This document shows positions 17,707-27,367 of a stretch of 64,000 bases of DNA, in pieces (within the stretch, counting starts at the first letter, position 1; each line of letters opens with the position of its first letter). A program made the position numbers and the translations under genes. Source of the stretch: Litorivita sp050633545 (lineage in GTDB: Bacteria > Pseudomonadota > Alphaproteobacteria > Rhodobacterales > Rhodobacteraceae); contig JBOEGS010000004.1 in assembly GCA_050633545.1 (NCBI GenBank), positions 382,994 through 446,993 on the forward strand, read 5' to 3'. The notes below the pieces were generated by a model. The model was not told where the DNA came from and ran no database searches. It was given only the letters and a program-made list of their open reading frames with translations.

Positions 17707-17843
17707 ATCAGTCTCCCTAAGTGACGTCTTGGCGTTGGTATTGAGCGCGGTGAATGCGCCTGTCAATCAAATGCCGCTGCCATAGGGTTACTACGTATGT
17801 TTTTACGCATTTTGACCCGCGATGCGGGCCGTTTAACGTAAAG

Positions 17844-17871
17844 CGCCCTCCCCGATATGTCGGGAAGGGCG
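17844..17871 (-). terminator. Stem-loop after the second VPLPA-CTERM gene
   Basis: A long near-perfect stem (CGCCCT..CCCGA / TCGGG.AGGGCG, with one internal mismatch) followed by CTTT on the minus strand, about 25 bases past the stop of the next gene to the right. Confidence 0.65.
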
Positions 17872-17895
17872 GGTGTGATGACGGGACGATAGGGT

Positions 17896-18465
17896 TTAGC
17901 TTTTGCGGCGCCGCAGGACGCCGAAGGCCCCCAATCCGGCCAGCAACAACGGCAGACCCGCGGGCAAAGGGACCGGCGCGGCGGTTGTCACGACGATGTT
18001 GTCCAAAACGGCATAGCTAAAACCAGGGTCTTGCCAGAAGATCGAACGAATGCCCGTTCCGCTCAAGGTGATGGGGCCGGCGGGCTCGCCGCTGCTGGTG
18101 GAGGCTTGGAAAAAGCTGTCCAAAACGCCGCCGATGGCGTCAAAGGCGGTGATGTCAAACACGCCAGAGTTGCCGCCATAGACAAAGCTGATCGAGGCGA
18201 CGTCAAAATCAAACGACAGGGTTGCGGTTTCGGAGGAGTCGATGTCAAAGCAATTCCCACCTGCGCCCGCCGCGACGAATTCGTCATCGGTGCAATCGCT
18301 TCTGAATTCCCCGTCAAAGGAGACGGTGCCCAAAGGCGAGAGCCATGCGCCGCTGCTCAGGGACGAGCCGGTCGCCAGACTGTCCCCATCGATTGTGAGC
18401 GTCGCTGCGTGAAGGGGAGCCGCAATAACAAGAGCCGCGGCAGCGAATGAGAAAACGGATTTCAT
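17896..18465 (-). CDS. Exported VPLPA-CTERM sorting domain protein, second
   Basis: A 189-residue protein beginning MKSVFSFAAA with a signal peptide (cleavage near LHAAT) and ending in VPLPAGLPLLLAGLGAFG followed by VLRRRKS, the VPLPA-CTERM tail. The body contains two Cys (DCTDDEF and NCFDIDS) that may form a disulfide in the periplasm. No known domain is seen. AAGGAAGC before the ATG decides the start. It is not closely related in sequence to the other VPLPA protein at 1652-2254 apart from the tail. Confidence 0.85.
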   Translation of the reverse strand: MKSVFSFAAAALVIAAPLHAATLTIDGDSLATGSSLSSGAWLSPLGTVSFDGEFRSDCTDDEFVAAGAGGNCFDIDSSETATLSFDFDVASISFVYGGNSGVFDITAFDAIGGVLDSFFQASTSSGEPAGPITLSGTGIRSIFWQDPGFSYAVLDNIVVTTAAPVPLPAGLPLLLAGLGAFGVLRRRKS

Positions 18466-18677
18466 GGCAGGCTTCCTTTGATGATGTGATCTGATGCAAT
18501 ATGACGTAGGGTAAATCAATCGCCAGTTTTGAGCAACTGAATATAATTTTGCCCGATGCGACGCTGGGAGGGGACCGATTCAACGCTTGGACATGAATAC
18601 GCCCACCCCCATAATTATGGAGGCGGGCGTCGGGATGCTTGGTGAGGCTCGATTTGCCGCCTTTGCTCAGGCCGCGC

Positions 18678-21317
18678 TCACTCGGAAGTTTTCTTGGCGG
18701 CAGGTTTTTTTGCAGCAGCCTTTTTGGCGGGGGCTTTCTTCTTGCCACCTTTGGCCGCTTTCTCCGCGATCCATTCGACGGCCATTTCCATGGTCACGTC
18801 CGCAGGTTCGGTGCCTTTGGGAATGGTGGCATTGACCTTTTCCCATTTGACATAAGGCCCATAGCGGCCCTCCATGACATTGACCGCGCCGCCGCCGTCG
18901 GGATGCTCGCCCAGTTCCTTCAAAGGTTTGGCCGCCGCACGCCCTGCGCCGCGGGTGGCGAGCTTTTGCGCCAAAACCTCGACCGCGCGGTTCATCCCGA
19001 TGGTAAAGACCTCATCGACTTCCTTGAGGTTGGCGTAAAGCCGGCCGTGTTTGACAAAGGGACCGTAGCGCCCGATGCCCGCTTCGATCATCTCGCCATC
19101 TTCGGGGTGGGGGCCCACTTCGCGCGGCAGGCTGAGCAGTGTCAAAGCCTTTTCCAGATCCATATCATCGGGCGTCCAGCCCTTGGGCAAGGAGGCGCGC
19201 GGCGGTTTTTTGTTTTCCTCGGTCGGCTCGCCGCGCTGCACATAAGGGCCGAAGCGGCCCGATTTGAGCGAGATTTCGTCGCCATTGTCCTCGCCCAAAA
19301 CGCGGTCGCCCGCATCATTGGTATCGCCATTGATCGGGCGCGTGTAGCGGCATTCGGGGTAGTTGCCACAGCCGACAAAGCCGCCAGTGCGCGAGGTCTT
19401 GAGGTGCAGTTGCCCCTCGCCGCATTTAGGGCAGATGCGCGGATCGGAGCCATCCTCGCGCGGCGGGTAGAGTTGCGGCGCAAGCGCATCGTCGAGCACA
19501 TCGAGAACTTCGGTGATGCGCAATTCAGAGGTTTCCGCAATCGCGACGGAGAAATCGCGCCAGAAGTTCTGGAGCACGCTTTTGTAGTCGCGATCACCGG
19601 CAGAGACGTCATCAAGCTGCTCTTCGAGGTCCGCCGTGAAATCATATTCCACATAGCGTTTGAAGAAATTGAGCAAGAAAATCGTGACGATGCGGCCTTT
19701 GTCTTCGGGGAAAAGGCGGTTCTTGTCCTTGCGGACATATTCGCGGTCTTGGATCGTGGTGATCACCGACGCATAGGTCGATGGGCGGCCAATGCCGAGC
19801 TCTTCCATACGTTTGACCAAGGTCGCCTCGGTATAGCGGGGCGGGGGCTGGGTGTGGTGCTGCAGGCCCATGACGGCCTCACCCTCGGACAGAACCGCGC
19901 CGCTGTGCTTTTTCATGCCGCCACTGGCGGTAATGTCGGCGCCGTCGGCCTTGGCCTTGTCAAATTGCGGGGCCAAGGAGCCGGACAGCTTGGCTTTCTC
20001 GCCCTCCATGACTTGCGGCAGGCGGTTGTCATCTTCGCCCTCCGGCTCGTCGCGGCCCTCTTCATAGACGCGCAAGAAGCCGTCGAACATCACCACCTGA
20101 CCTGTGGCGCGCAATTCGACTTCGCCGTCTTGGCTGGCGATATCGACGGTGGTGCGCTCCAGACGCGCGGCCTCCATCTGGCAGGCGATCGTGCGTTTCC
20201 AGATCAGATCGTAGAGCTTGCGCTGATCAGCCTCGGAGATTTTCAGCGCGGCGGCGTCTTTGGTCATTTCCGTCGGGCGAATACATTCGTGCGCTTCTTG
20301 GGCATTTTTGGCTTTGTTTTTATACATGCGCGGCGAGGCGGGGATGTACTCCTTGCCGTAGCGGTCGGTGATCGCATCGCGGGTGGCCATCACGGCCTCG
20401 GGGGCCATATCGATGCCGTCAGTCCGCATATAGGTGATGTGCCCCGCCTCATAGAGCCGCTGCGCCGCATTCATACATTGGCGCGCGCCCATGCCGAATT
20501 TGCGGCTGGCCTCTTGTTGCAAGGTCGAGGTCATGAAGGGCGCGGAGGGGTTGCGCGTCGCGGGTTTGGCTTCAACCGATTTGATATGCATGGCGCGCGA
20601 GGCGACGGCCTGCACCGCCAATTCGGCGGCGGTGGCATTGGCGATATCGAATTTTTCAAGCTTTTTGCCGCCCAGAACCGTGAGCCGCGCCTCGAAACCC
20701 TGACCGCGCGGGGTTTCGATCATGGCTTTGACGGACCAGTATTCTTGCGCGTTGAAGGCTTCGATCTCTATCTCGCGCTCGACGATGAGGCGCAGGCAGA
20801 CCGATTGCACGCGGCCCGCAGAGCGCGCACCAGGCAATTTGCGCCACAAGACGGGCGAAAGGTTGAAGCCCACAAGGTAATCGAGCGCGCGGCGCGCCAG
20901 ATAGGCATGCACCAAGGGCGCATCGACTTGGCGCGGGTTTTGCATCGCCTCGGTGACCGCTGCTTTGGTGATGGCGTTAAAGACCACGCGGCTGACCGGC
21001 GTGTCTTTCTTGATCACCTTGCGTTTGCGCAGGGCCTCTTCAAGGTGCCATGAGATGGCCTCGCCTTCGCGGTCGGGGTCGGTTGCGAGAATGAGATTGT
21101 TATCGTCGGCAAGCGCATCGGCGATAGCTTTGACGTGTTTGCGGCTGTCGGTGCCAATCTCCCATTTCATTTCGAAATCATGCTCGGTATCGACCGATCC
21201 GTCCTTGGCCGGAAGGTCGCGCACGTGACCGTAAGAGGCGAGAACGGTGTAATCCGAACCCAAATATTTGTTGATTGTCTTGGCCTTAGCGGGAGATTCA
21301 ACAACGACAACGGGCAT
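18678..21317 (-). CDS. topA: DNA topoisomerase I
   Basis: An 879-residue type IA topoisomerase starting MPVVVVESPAKAKTI (AAAGGA upstream; longer reading is shadow). The Toprim domain has the catalytic Glu in VESPAKAK. The active-site Tyr is in HITYMRTDG (about residue 311). After the core there is one four-Cys zinc motif (CPKCG...CGNYPEC), then repeated C-terminal Topo_C units of the FGPYVQRGE / YGPFVKHG / YGPYVKWE type. A Lys/Ala tail (KKAPAKKAAAKK) ends it. It relaxes negative supercoils. It stands as a single gene, with dprA upstream on the same strand. Confidence 0.96.
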   Translation of the reverse strand: MPVVVVESPAKAKTINKYLGSDYTVLASYGHVRDLPAKDGSVDTEHDFEMKWEIGTDSRKHVKAIADALADDNNLILATDPDREGEAISWHLEEALRKRKVIKKDTPVSRVVFNAITKAAVTEAMQNPRQVDAPLVHAYLARRALDYLVGFNLSPVLWRKLPGARSAGRVQSVCLRLIVEREIEIEAFNAQEYWSVKAMIETPRGQGFEARLTVLGGKKLEKFDIANATAAELAVQAVASRAMHIKSVEAKPATRNPSAPFMTSTLQQEASRKFGMGARQCMNAAQRLYEAGHITYMRTDGIDMAPEAVMATRDAITDRYGKEYIPASPRMYKNKAKNAQEAHECIRPTEMTKDAAALKISEADQRKLYDLIWKRTIACQMEAARLERTTVDIASQDGEVELRATGQVVMFDGFLRVYEEGRDEPEGEDDNRLPQVMEGEKAKLSGSLAPQFDKAKADGADITASGGMKKHSGAVLSEGEAVMGLQHHTQPPPRYTEATLVKRMEELGIGRPSTYASVITTIQDREYVRKDKNRLFPEDKGRIVTIFLLNFFKRYVEYDFTADLEEQLDDVSAGDRDYKSVLQNFWRDFSVAIAETSELRITEVLDVLDDALAPQLYPPREDGSDPRICPKCGEGQLHLKTSRTGGFVGCGNYPECRYTRPINGDTNDAGDRVLGEDNGDEISLKSGRFGPYVQRGEPTEENKKPPRASLPKGWTPDDMDLEKALTLLSLPREVGPHPEDGEMIEAGIGRYGPFVKHGRLYANLKEVDEVFTIGMNRAVEVLAQKLATRGAGRAAAKPLKELGEHPDGGGAVNVMEGRYGPYVKWEKVNATIPKGTEPADVTMEMAVEWIAEKAAKGGKKKAPAKKAAAKKPAAKKTSE

Positions 21318-21527
21318 GGAAATCCTTTCGACTCGGCACCTGATATATGGCGGCGGACCATGTGGCGCATATAGGGCGCTTGTCAATGCGGCCAATATGG
21401 AGGGCCGCGATTTTCGGGCAAAATGCGAGGCGCCCTGCGAGCGCGCTCCGGACCGTGCTATATATAAGGAGTGGGATTGGGAAGGGAAGAGTGCGGGGAA
21501 TTTGCCCCAATCTGCAGCGCTCTTGGC

Positions 21528-22769
21528 CTAGCGCAGGGCCAAAAGCCCGCCGCTTTGCCGTTCGATCCGCCCGTCCAGCTCCAGCTCCAGCAAAGCAGGG
21601 GCCACATCCGAAGGGGCGGCGCCCAGATCGCGGATCAATTGATCTTCGGCCAAGGGGGCAGGGCCGAGGCGGCCAAGGATCTGGCTGTGCAGGGCTGAGA
21701 TTTCTTGCAAGCTGCGGGCGGCGGGTTTGGGGGCTGGCGGTGGCAAAGGCACAACGGATGCGTCGCCTACGGGGGCGGTGGGCGGTGCGGCGTGCGGCGC
21801 GGCAGAAATGGCGCGCAGATCATAGAGCTGCTGCTGGCGCGCGCGCGCGGCGGGTTTTTGGACTTCGGGCATCTCGGCAGGGGGGAGGGCTTCGATCACA
21901 TCTTTGGCCGAGCGGACCAATATTGCGCCATCGCGGATCAACATATTGCAACCTGCGGCGCGGGCGTCGAACGGATGGCCGGGCACGGCCAAAACCTCGC
22001 GCCCTTGATCAAGCGCTGCGCGCGCGGTGATGAGCGAGCCGGATTTCGCCCCCGCTTCGATCACGACAAGCGCGCGGGAGAGGCCGGAAATAATACGGTT
22101 GCGTTTTGGGAAATGCTGGGCCCTCGGGGCCATGCCGATGGGTTGCTCGGACAGGCGCAGCCCGTTTTCGAGCATCTTTTCGGCCAATGCGGTGTTTTCT
22201 GCGGGGTAAACCACATCCACTCCGCCCGCGAGCACCGCGATAGAGCCGTTGTCGAGCGTTGCCTGATGCGCGGCGGTGTCGATGCCGCGCGCAAGCCCGG
22301 AGGTAATGCAATAGCCTTCGCTGTCCAACTGCTTGGCCAAAGCGGTCGACATGCGCAGCCCCAAGGAGGAGGCATTGCGCGCCCCCGCAATGGCGAGGCG
22401 CGGACGTTTGAGCGCGCCCATATTGCCAATTGCCCAAAGCAGTGGCGGCGGATCCGAGATGGCATAGAGGTCGGCGGGGTAATCATCCTCGCCGTAGCAG
22501 AGCATTTTCGCTCCGGCGGCGCGGGCAAGGATCATTTCCTTGATCGCGAGCGCCTCGGTGCAAGGTTGGTAGGTGGTCAGCCCCGAAGCACGCGCCATGT
22601 CCGGCAGGGCTTCGAGGGCTGCAGTGGCATTGCCATGTTTCTCCAAGAGGCGGAAAAACGTTTGTATTCCAATGCGATGAGAGCGCAATAGACGGAGCCA
22701 CGACAGTCGATCATCTTCCGTGGTGGGTGGGAGTGGGGGGTGAGTGGAAGGATGTGAACACTCGGCCAT
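21528..22769 (-). CDS. dprA: DNA processing protein DprA
   Basis: A 413-residue protein. The start ATG at 22769 has CGGAG five bases upstream; a TTG eight codons earlier is less likely. It has an N-terminal SAM-like region, the Rossmann-like DprA core with GARNASSLGLRMS, SGLARGIDTAAHQ and RNRIISGLSRALVVIEAGAKSGSL, and a C-terminal winged-helix-like part after a Pro/Ala linker. DprA loads RecA on incoming single-stranded DNA in natural transformation. It sits 210 bases upstream of topA on the same strand, a common pairing in bacteria. Confidence 0.94.
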   Translation of the reverse strand: MAECSHPSTHPPLPPTTEDDRLSWLRLLRSHRIGIQTFFRLLEKHGNATAALEALPDMARASGLTTYQPCTEALAIKEMILARAAGAKMLCYGEDDYPADLYAISDPPPLLWAIGNMGALKRPRLAIAGARNASSLGLRMSTALAKQLDSEGYCITSGLARGIDTAAHQATLDNGSIAVLAGGVDVVYPAENTALAEKMLENGLRLSEQPIGMAPRAQHFPKRNRIISGLSRALVVIEAGAKSGSLITARAALDQGREVLAVPGHPFDARAAGCNMLIRDGAILVRSAKDVIEALPPAEMPEVQKPAARARQQQLYDLRAISAAPHAAPPTAPVGDASVVPLPPPAPKPAARSLQEISALHSQILGRLGPAPLAEDQLIRDLGAAPSDVAPALLELELDGRIERQSGGLLALR

Positions 22770-22949
22770 CGTAGCTCCGCCTGCTTGCAACAACAGGTTT
22801 AGCCCTTGTGTGGTTAACGACAGGTGAATCGCACATGGTAAACGCGCAATTAAATCGGCGCTCCCTATAAGGTGTTGAAAAATTTAGCTTAAATTATCGC
22901 TTCTTTGAGGGGGAAAAGGCGCAAATCTTGCAAATAGGGCGAATCGCGT

Positions 22950-23498
22950 TCAGGCGTCGCGCCATTTTCCGCAGCTCAGCCCTTCAATGGAATGCTCGCC
23001 GATCGACACACGGATCAATCGAAGCGTGGGCAGGCCCACGGCGGCGGTCATCCGGCGCACCTGCCGGTTGCGCCCTTCGGTGAGCACCAATTCGATCCAA
23101 TGGTCCGGCACGCTCTTGCGGTAGCGCACGGGCGGGGTGCGCGGCCAAAGCCAATCGGGCGCGGCCGTGAGGCGTGCCTGCGCGGGTCGGGTGGGGCCGT
23201 CTTTGAGGGGCACGCCCTTGCGCAATTGCGCCAAAGCGGCCTCATTGGGGGCGCCCTCGACCTGCGCCAGATAGGTTTTGGGGGCTTTGAATTTCGGGTC
23301 CGACAGCCGCGCTTGTAATTTGCCATCGTCGGTGAGCAACAAAAGCCCCTCACTGTCACGGTCAAGACGTCCGGCGGGGTAGACCGCTGGCACGTCGATA
23401 TAATCCGAAAGCGTCTGGCGGCTGGAGGCCTCAAGGCTGCGGTCGGTGAATTGCGACAGCACATTGAAGGGTTTGTTGAAAAGGATCAGGCGGCTCAT
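22950..23498 (-). CDS. rluE: Pseudouridine synthase, RluE type (23S rRNA)
   Basis: A 182-residue RsuA-family pseudouridine synthase without the S4 domain, as in RluE. The catalytic Asp is in YPAGRLDRDSEGLLLLTDDG (about residues 40-59). The C-terminal conserved part WIELVLTEGRNRQVRRMTAAVG is intact. RluE in E. coli modifies position 2457 of 23S rRNA; the same site here is inferred from similarity. It is divergent from a histidine kinase gene. Confidence 0.88.
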   Translation of the reverse strand: MSRLILFNKPFNVLSQFTDRSLEASSRQTLSDYIDVPAVYPAGRLDRDSEGLLLLTDDGKLQARLSDPKFKAPKTYLAQVEGAPNEAALAQLRKGVPLKDGPTRPAQARLTAAPDWLWPRTPPVRYRKSVPDHWIELVLTEGRNRQVRRMTAAVGLPTLRLIRVSIGEHSIEGLSCGKWRDA

Positions 23499-23712
23499 GC
23501 GGCCTTCATGCCCGAGGGCGCGCGGCGCATCAAGGGGCGGGCGGGCAGCTTGTGGTCATCGCAATGCGCGAGAAATTGCAAAATATGTATGTTGGATGCT
23601 ACTTTTTTGCGACTTGGCGCTGGGACATCTTTGCGCCTGCAGCAATGTGCCATACTGTGGCGCGTGATTGATTTCGCGCGTCGGAGCGGGCGGAAGCTTG
23701 GGGTGGACAGAT

Positions 23713-24846
23713 ATGATCAATTCACAAACAGGGCCGGTGCGACCGGAAGAGGATGCGGGGGCCTTGCCGTTGCTGGACGGGCTGGGGGAGGGGTTTGCGC
23801 TTTCGGTGCTAGACAGCTCGCCCGATTGCATCAAACTGATCGAGCTGGACGGGCGGCTGAGCTTTATGAACCGCAACGGTCTTTGTGCTATGGAGATCGA
23901 CGATTTTTGCACCATTGAGGGGCAGGCTTGGACGACGCTGTGGCCGGTGGAATCGCAAGCGATGTTGCATGAGGCGATGCGCGCCGCCGCAAGCGGGCAG
24001 ACCACGAGTTTCGAGGCGTTTTGCCCCACTGCCAAAGGCTCCGAGCGGTGGTGGCAAGTGACGGTTTCGCCGATCTATGCAGGGGGTGGCGGCGTCGAGC
24101 GGATTTTGTCCACCTCGCGCGATGTCACCGAGCGGGTGGTTGCGCTGCGGCGGTTGAAAGAGCGCGACCTGGTGCTGCAAGAGACGGCGCGCCAGCTTCA
24201 AACCGAATTGGCGGAAAAAAATGCGCTGCTCGAGCGGCAAAAGGTGCTTTTGGGAGAGATTGACCACCGCGTGAAAAACTCATTCGCTTTGATCGCGGGG
24301 GTGCTTCGGCTGCAATTGGCCGAACTGACGTCAAAAGAGGCGCGCGAGGCGGTGCAAGACGCGGCCAACCGGATCGCCTCTTTGTCGAAGGTGCATGAGC
24401 AACTGCATATCAATCCCGAAGACCGGCATGTGGCGCTGGCTGATTATATGGCCTCGCTTCTGGCCGGATTGGAAAGCAGCGTCAGCCGCGGTGCGCCGAG
24501 CGATCCGATCATCCGCTTTAAAGGCACCGCCGCGATTCAAATTGCGGCGGATTCGGCGATTGCAATTGGCCTGCTCGTGACTGAACTGGTTGGCAATGCG
24601 CTCAAACATGGCGGCGACGGCGTTAAGGTGACGGTCGAAATTCTGCCCCATCCCGAGGACGAGGCGCGCCTGATGTGCCGTGTCACCGATACGGGGCGCG
24701 GTTTGGAGGCGGGCTTTGATCCGATGGCGCAAAGCGGATTGGGCATGAAAATTTGCAATGCCTATAGCGCACAGCTTGGCGGCAGGATCAAAACCGGAGT
24801 GGCCCCCGAAGGCGGCGCGATGTTCGCCTTCGGGTTTTTGCCCTAA
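23713..24846 (+). CDS. PAS sensor histidine kinase, HisKA_2/HWE type
   Basis: A 377-residue soluble kinase starting MINSQTGPVR (the longer frame would need a TTG). It has a PAS domain (about residues 30-150, with LDSSPDCIKLIELDGRL) and a short coiled linker. The HisKA_2 dimerisation domain carries the phospho-accepting His in LLGEIDHRVKNSFAL (about residue 198). The HATPase domain (about 270-375) has ELVGNALKHGG and DTGRGL. No membrane segment is visible, so it senses a cytoplasmic signal, possibly light or redox through PAS. No response regulator is adjacent. Confidence 0.9.
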   Translation: MINSQTGPVRPEEDAGALPLLDGLGEGFALSVLDSSPDCIKLIELDGRLSFMNRNGLCAMEIDDFCTIEGQAWTTLWPVESQAMLHEAMRAAASGQTTSFEAFCPTAKGSERWWQVTVSPIYAGGGGVERILSTSRDVTERVVALRRLKERDLVLQETARQLQTELAEKNALLERQKVLLGEIDHRVKNSFALIAGVLRLQLAELTSKEAREAVQDAANRIASLSKVHEQLHINPEDRHVALADYMASLLAGLESSVSRGAPSDPIIRFKGTAAIQIAADSAIAIGLLVTELVGNALKHGGDGVKVTVEILPHPEDEARLMCRVTDTGRGLEAGFDPMAQSGLGMKICNAYSAQLGGRIKTGVAPEGGAMFAFGFLP

Positions 24847-24895
24847 AGGGCCTTGGGGGTCTTGCGCGCTGGGCGATGCTGTTCGCGCGGCAAGA

Positions 24896-26317
24896 TCAGG
24901 TCGCCGCGCCGCCCACGGTCAGCCCGCCGATCAAAACTGTGGGCTGCCCGACGCCTACTGGCACCCATTGCCCTTGCTTGCCGCAATTGCCCATTCCGGG
25001 GTCGAGCGCCATATCATTGCCAAGCGCGCGGATATGTTTGAGCGCGGTGGCCCCGTCGCCGATCAGGGTCGCCCCTTTGACCGGCGCGCCGACTTTGCCG
25101 TTTTCGACGCGGTAGGCCTCGGTGCAGGAAAACACGAATTTGCCATTGGTGATATCCACCTGCCCGCCGCCAAATCCCACGGCATAGATGCCGTCCTTCA
25201 ACTCGCCCAGAACCTCTTCGCGTGTCGCCTCACCGCCCAGCATATAGGTGTTGGTCATGCGCGGCATCGGCGCATGGGCATAGCTTTCGCGGCGGCCATT
25301 GCCCGTGGGAGCGACGCCCATCAGGCGCGCGTTCTGGCGGTCTTGCATATAGCCGGTCAAAACCCCGTCTTCGATCAATACATTTTTGGCCGATGGCGTG
25401 CCTTCGTCGTCGATCGAAATAGACCCGCGGCGATCGGGAATGGTGCCATCATCCAGAACCGTCACGCCCTTGGCGGCGATCTGTTGCCCCATCAGCCCCG
25501 CAAAGGCGGAGGAGCCTTTGCGGTTGAAATCGCCCTCGAGCCCGTGACCGATTGCCTCATGAAGCAAAATACCCGGCCAACCGGGGCCAAGCACCACATC
25601 CATGACGCCCGCAGGGGCGGGGACGGCTTTGAGGTTGACGGTCGCCACGCGCAGGGCTTCGCGGGCTTTGGCTTGCCAATCGGCAGGATCGATGAGGCCG
25701 CCGAGGCCGATCCGCCCGCCGCCGCCCGCCGTGCCGCTTTCGCGCCGTCCGTTCTCTTCGACGATGACCGAGACATTGACCCGCGTCATCGGACGAACAT
25801 CGCGCACCGAATGGCCTTCGGGGCGCAAAATCTCTATTTCCTGATGCGAGGCGGCGATGGTGGCCGAGACCTGCACCACGCGTGGATCGAGATCACGCAC
25901 ATAGGCGTCGATTTCGCGCAATGTGTCGATTTTCACCGCAAAACTCGCGCCCGTGATGGGGTCTTCGTCGGTATAGAGCCGCGCATTGGTGTGCTGCGGT
26001 GCATCCGCCATGGTGCCGCCGCCGCTGCCCACTGCAAGGCGGGCGGTTTCGACCGCGCGTTTGATCGCGGATTCGGATATTTCGCTCGAATGGGCATATC
26101 CGGCCACTTCGCCGCGCACCGCGCGCAGGCCAAATCCGGTCGAGGCATCATATGAGGCGGTTTTCACCCGCCCGTCATCAAAGACCAAGGCTTCGGAGCG
26201 ACGGCGTTCGAAGAACAACTCGCCATCATCCGCCCCCGCAACCGCCTCGCGCAGCAGGCCAAGCGCCGCCTCGCGGTCCAGCATGTCGTCAAGCGGGCGG
26301 AAAGGAGTATCTGTCAT
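24896..26317 (-). CDS. tldD: Metalloprotease TldD
   Basis: A 473-residue TldD starting MTDTPFRPLD. The zinc-site motif LLHEAIGHGLEGD (HExxxH) is intact at about residues 252-264, and the C-terminal GMGNCGKQGQ-type segment is present. TldD acts with TldE on peptides such as microcin precursors and CcdA. No tldE lies nearby. The gene is divergent from coxB; an FNR-type box lies 34 bases upstream of its start codon. Confidence 0.93.
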   Translation of the reverse strand: MTDTPFRPLDDMLDREAALGLLREAVAGADDGELFFERRRSEALVFDDGRVKTASYDASTGFGLRAVRGEVAGYAHSSEISESAIKRAVETARLAVGSGGGTMADAPQHTNARLYTDEDPITGASFAVKIDTLREIDAYVRDLDPRVVQVSATIAASHQEIEILRPEGHSVRDVRPMTRVNVSVIVEENGRRESGTAGGGGRIGLGGLIDPADWQAKAREALRVATVNLKAVPAPAGVMDVVLGPGWPGILLHEAIGHGLEGDFNRKGSSAFAGLMGQQIAAKGVTVLDDGTIPDRRGSISIDDEGTPSAKNVLIEDGVLTGYMQDRQNARLMGVAPTGNGRRESYAHAPMPRMTNTYMLGGEATREEVLGELKDGIYAVGFGGGQVDITNGKFVFSCTEAYRVENGKVGAPVKGATLIGDGATALKHIRALGNDMALDPGMGNCGKQGQWVPVGVGQPTVLIGGLTVGGAAT

Positions 26318-26350
26318 GCGTGTTATTCCGTTCTTTTCAGAGGAGTGTTT

Positions 26351-26364
26351 TTGATCTAAATCAA
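26351..26364. promoter_or_regulatory. FNR-type box between tldD and coxB
   Basis: The sequence TTGAT-CTAA-ATCAA is a perfect match to the FNR/FnrL consensus TTGAT-N4-ATCAA. It lies 34 bases upstream of the tldD start and 146 bases upstream of the coxB start. A possible coxB promoter (TTGTCA 26395-26400, TTTCTA 26418-26423, 17-base spacer) would place the box near -72. FnrL control of aa3 oxidase is known in Rhodobacter; which gene it controls here is inference. Confidence 0.75.
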
Positions 26365-26509
26365 AAAAGCGACCGTTTGCCGCTGGCCGCATTCTTGTCA
26401 CATGTGGAAGAATATGATTTCTAGCGGCGACAAAACAACCGAGATTCCCCCACAAAGGGTTAATTTCGTTCCGATTGAACTGAACCGCCGAAACCGATCA
26501 GGGTGACCC

Positions 26510-27367
26510 ATGCGTAAATTCCTTAGCCTTCTGGCCCCCACGGCCGCCACTTTGGCCGCGACCACTGCACTTCCCGCATTTGCGCAGGAGGGTCTGGAGA
26601 GCGTCGGCAAGCCTCATGCTGGTGGCGTCGGCTTCCAACCTGCCGCGACCGAACTGGCGCGCGATCTGCAATGGCTCGACGGTATGATCCTCGCGATCAT
26701 CACCATTGTCGTGATCTTCGTTTGTGTGCTGCTTGTCGCCGTTATCGTGCGCTACAACCGCCGCGCCAACCCGAACCCATCCTCCTTTACCCACAACACG
26801 CCGATCGAGGTGGCGTGGACCTTGGTGCCGATCCTGGTTTTGGTCGTGATCGGCTTTTTCTCCTTGCCGGTCCTGTTCAAGCAACAAGAGATTCCCGAAG
26901 GCGATATCACCATCAAGGTGACCGGATACCAGTGGTATTGGGGCTATGAGTATGTCGACGAAGGCTTTGCTTTTGATAGCTTTTTGCTCGCCAAAGACGA
27001 GTTGGCCGAAAACGGTTATGCCGAGGATGAGTATTTGCTCGCGACCGACACCGCCGTTGTCGTCCCCGTCGGAAAAACCATCGTGATGCAAGTTACTGGC
27101 GCCGATGTGATCCATTCGTGGACCATCCCTGCCTTCGGCGTGAAGCAAGACGCCGTACCGGGTCGTTTGGCGCAGCTTTGGTTCAACGCCGACCGCGAAG
27201 GTGTTTACTTCGGTCAGTGCTCCGAGCTGTGCGGCAAGGACCATGCCTACATGCCGATCACCGTCAAAGTTGTCAGCCAAGAGGCCTATGACGCATGGCT
27301 GGCTGGTGCCAAGGAAGAATATGCGGCTCTGAGCGCCGCACCCTATCAGGTGGCGCTCGCCGACTGA
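26510..27367 (+). CDS. coxB: Cytochrome c oxidase subunit II
   Basis: A 285-residue subunit II with a signal peptide (cleavage near PAFA), two membrane segments (about residues 55-80 and 100-122) and a periplasmic cupredoxin domain. The CuA ligands are visible: IHSWTIPAFG (His) and QCSELCGKDHAYMPI (two Cys, His, Met region). It passes electrons from cytochrome c to subunit I of an aa3-type oxidase. It begins the cox assembly cluster; the gene for subunit I is not in the window. Confidence 0.95.
   Translation: MRKFLSLLAPTAATLAATTALPAFAQEGLESVGKPHAGGVGFQPAATELARDLQWLDGMILAIITIVVIFVCVLLVAVIVRYNRRANPNPSSFTHNTPIEVAWTLVPILVLVVIGFFSLPVLFKQQEIPEGDITIKVTGYQWYWGYEYVDEGFAFDSFLLAKDELAENGYAEDEYLLATDTAVVVPVGKTIVMQVTGADVIHSWTIPAFGVKQDAVPGRLAQLWFNADREGVYFGQCSELCGKDHAYMPITVKVVSQEAYDAWLAGAKEEYAALSAAPYQVALAD

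Noticed and set aside
18590..18640. Imperfect palindrome with CATAATTATG core after topA
   Set aside because: Mismatched stem and no T-run; too weak to call a terminator.
18639..21053. 804-codon open frame opposite topA
   Set aside because: Antisense shadow of topA with the same His/Arg/Gly-rich bias and no recognisable domain.
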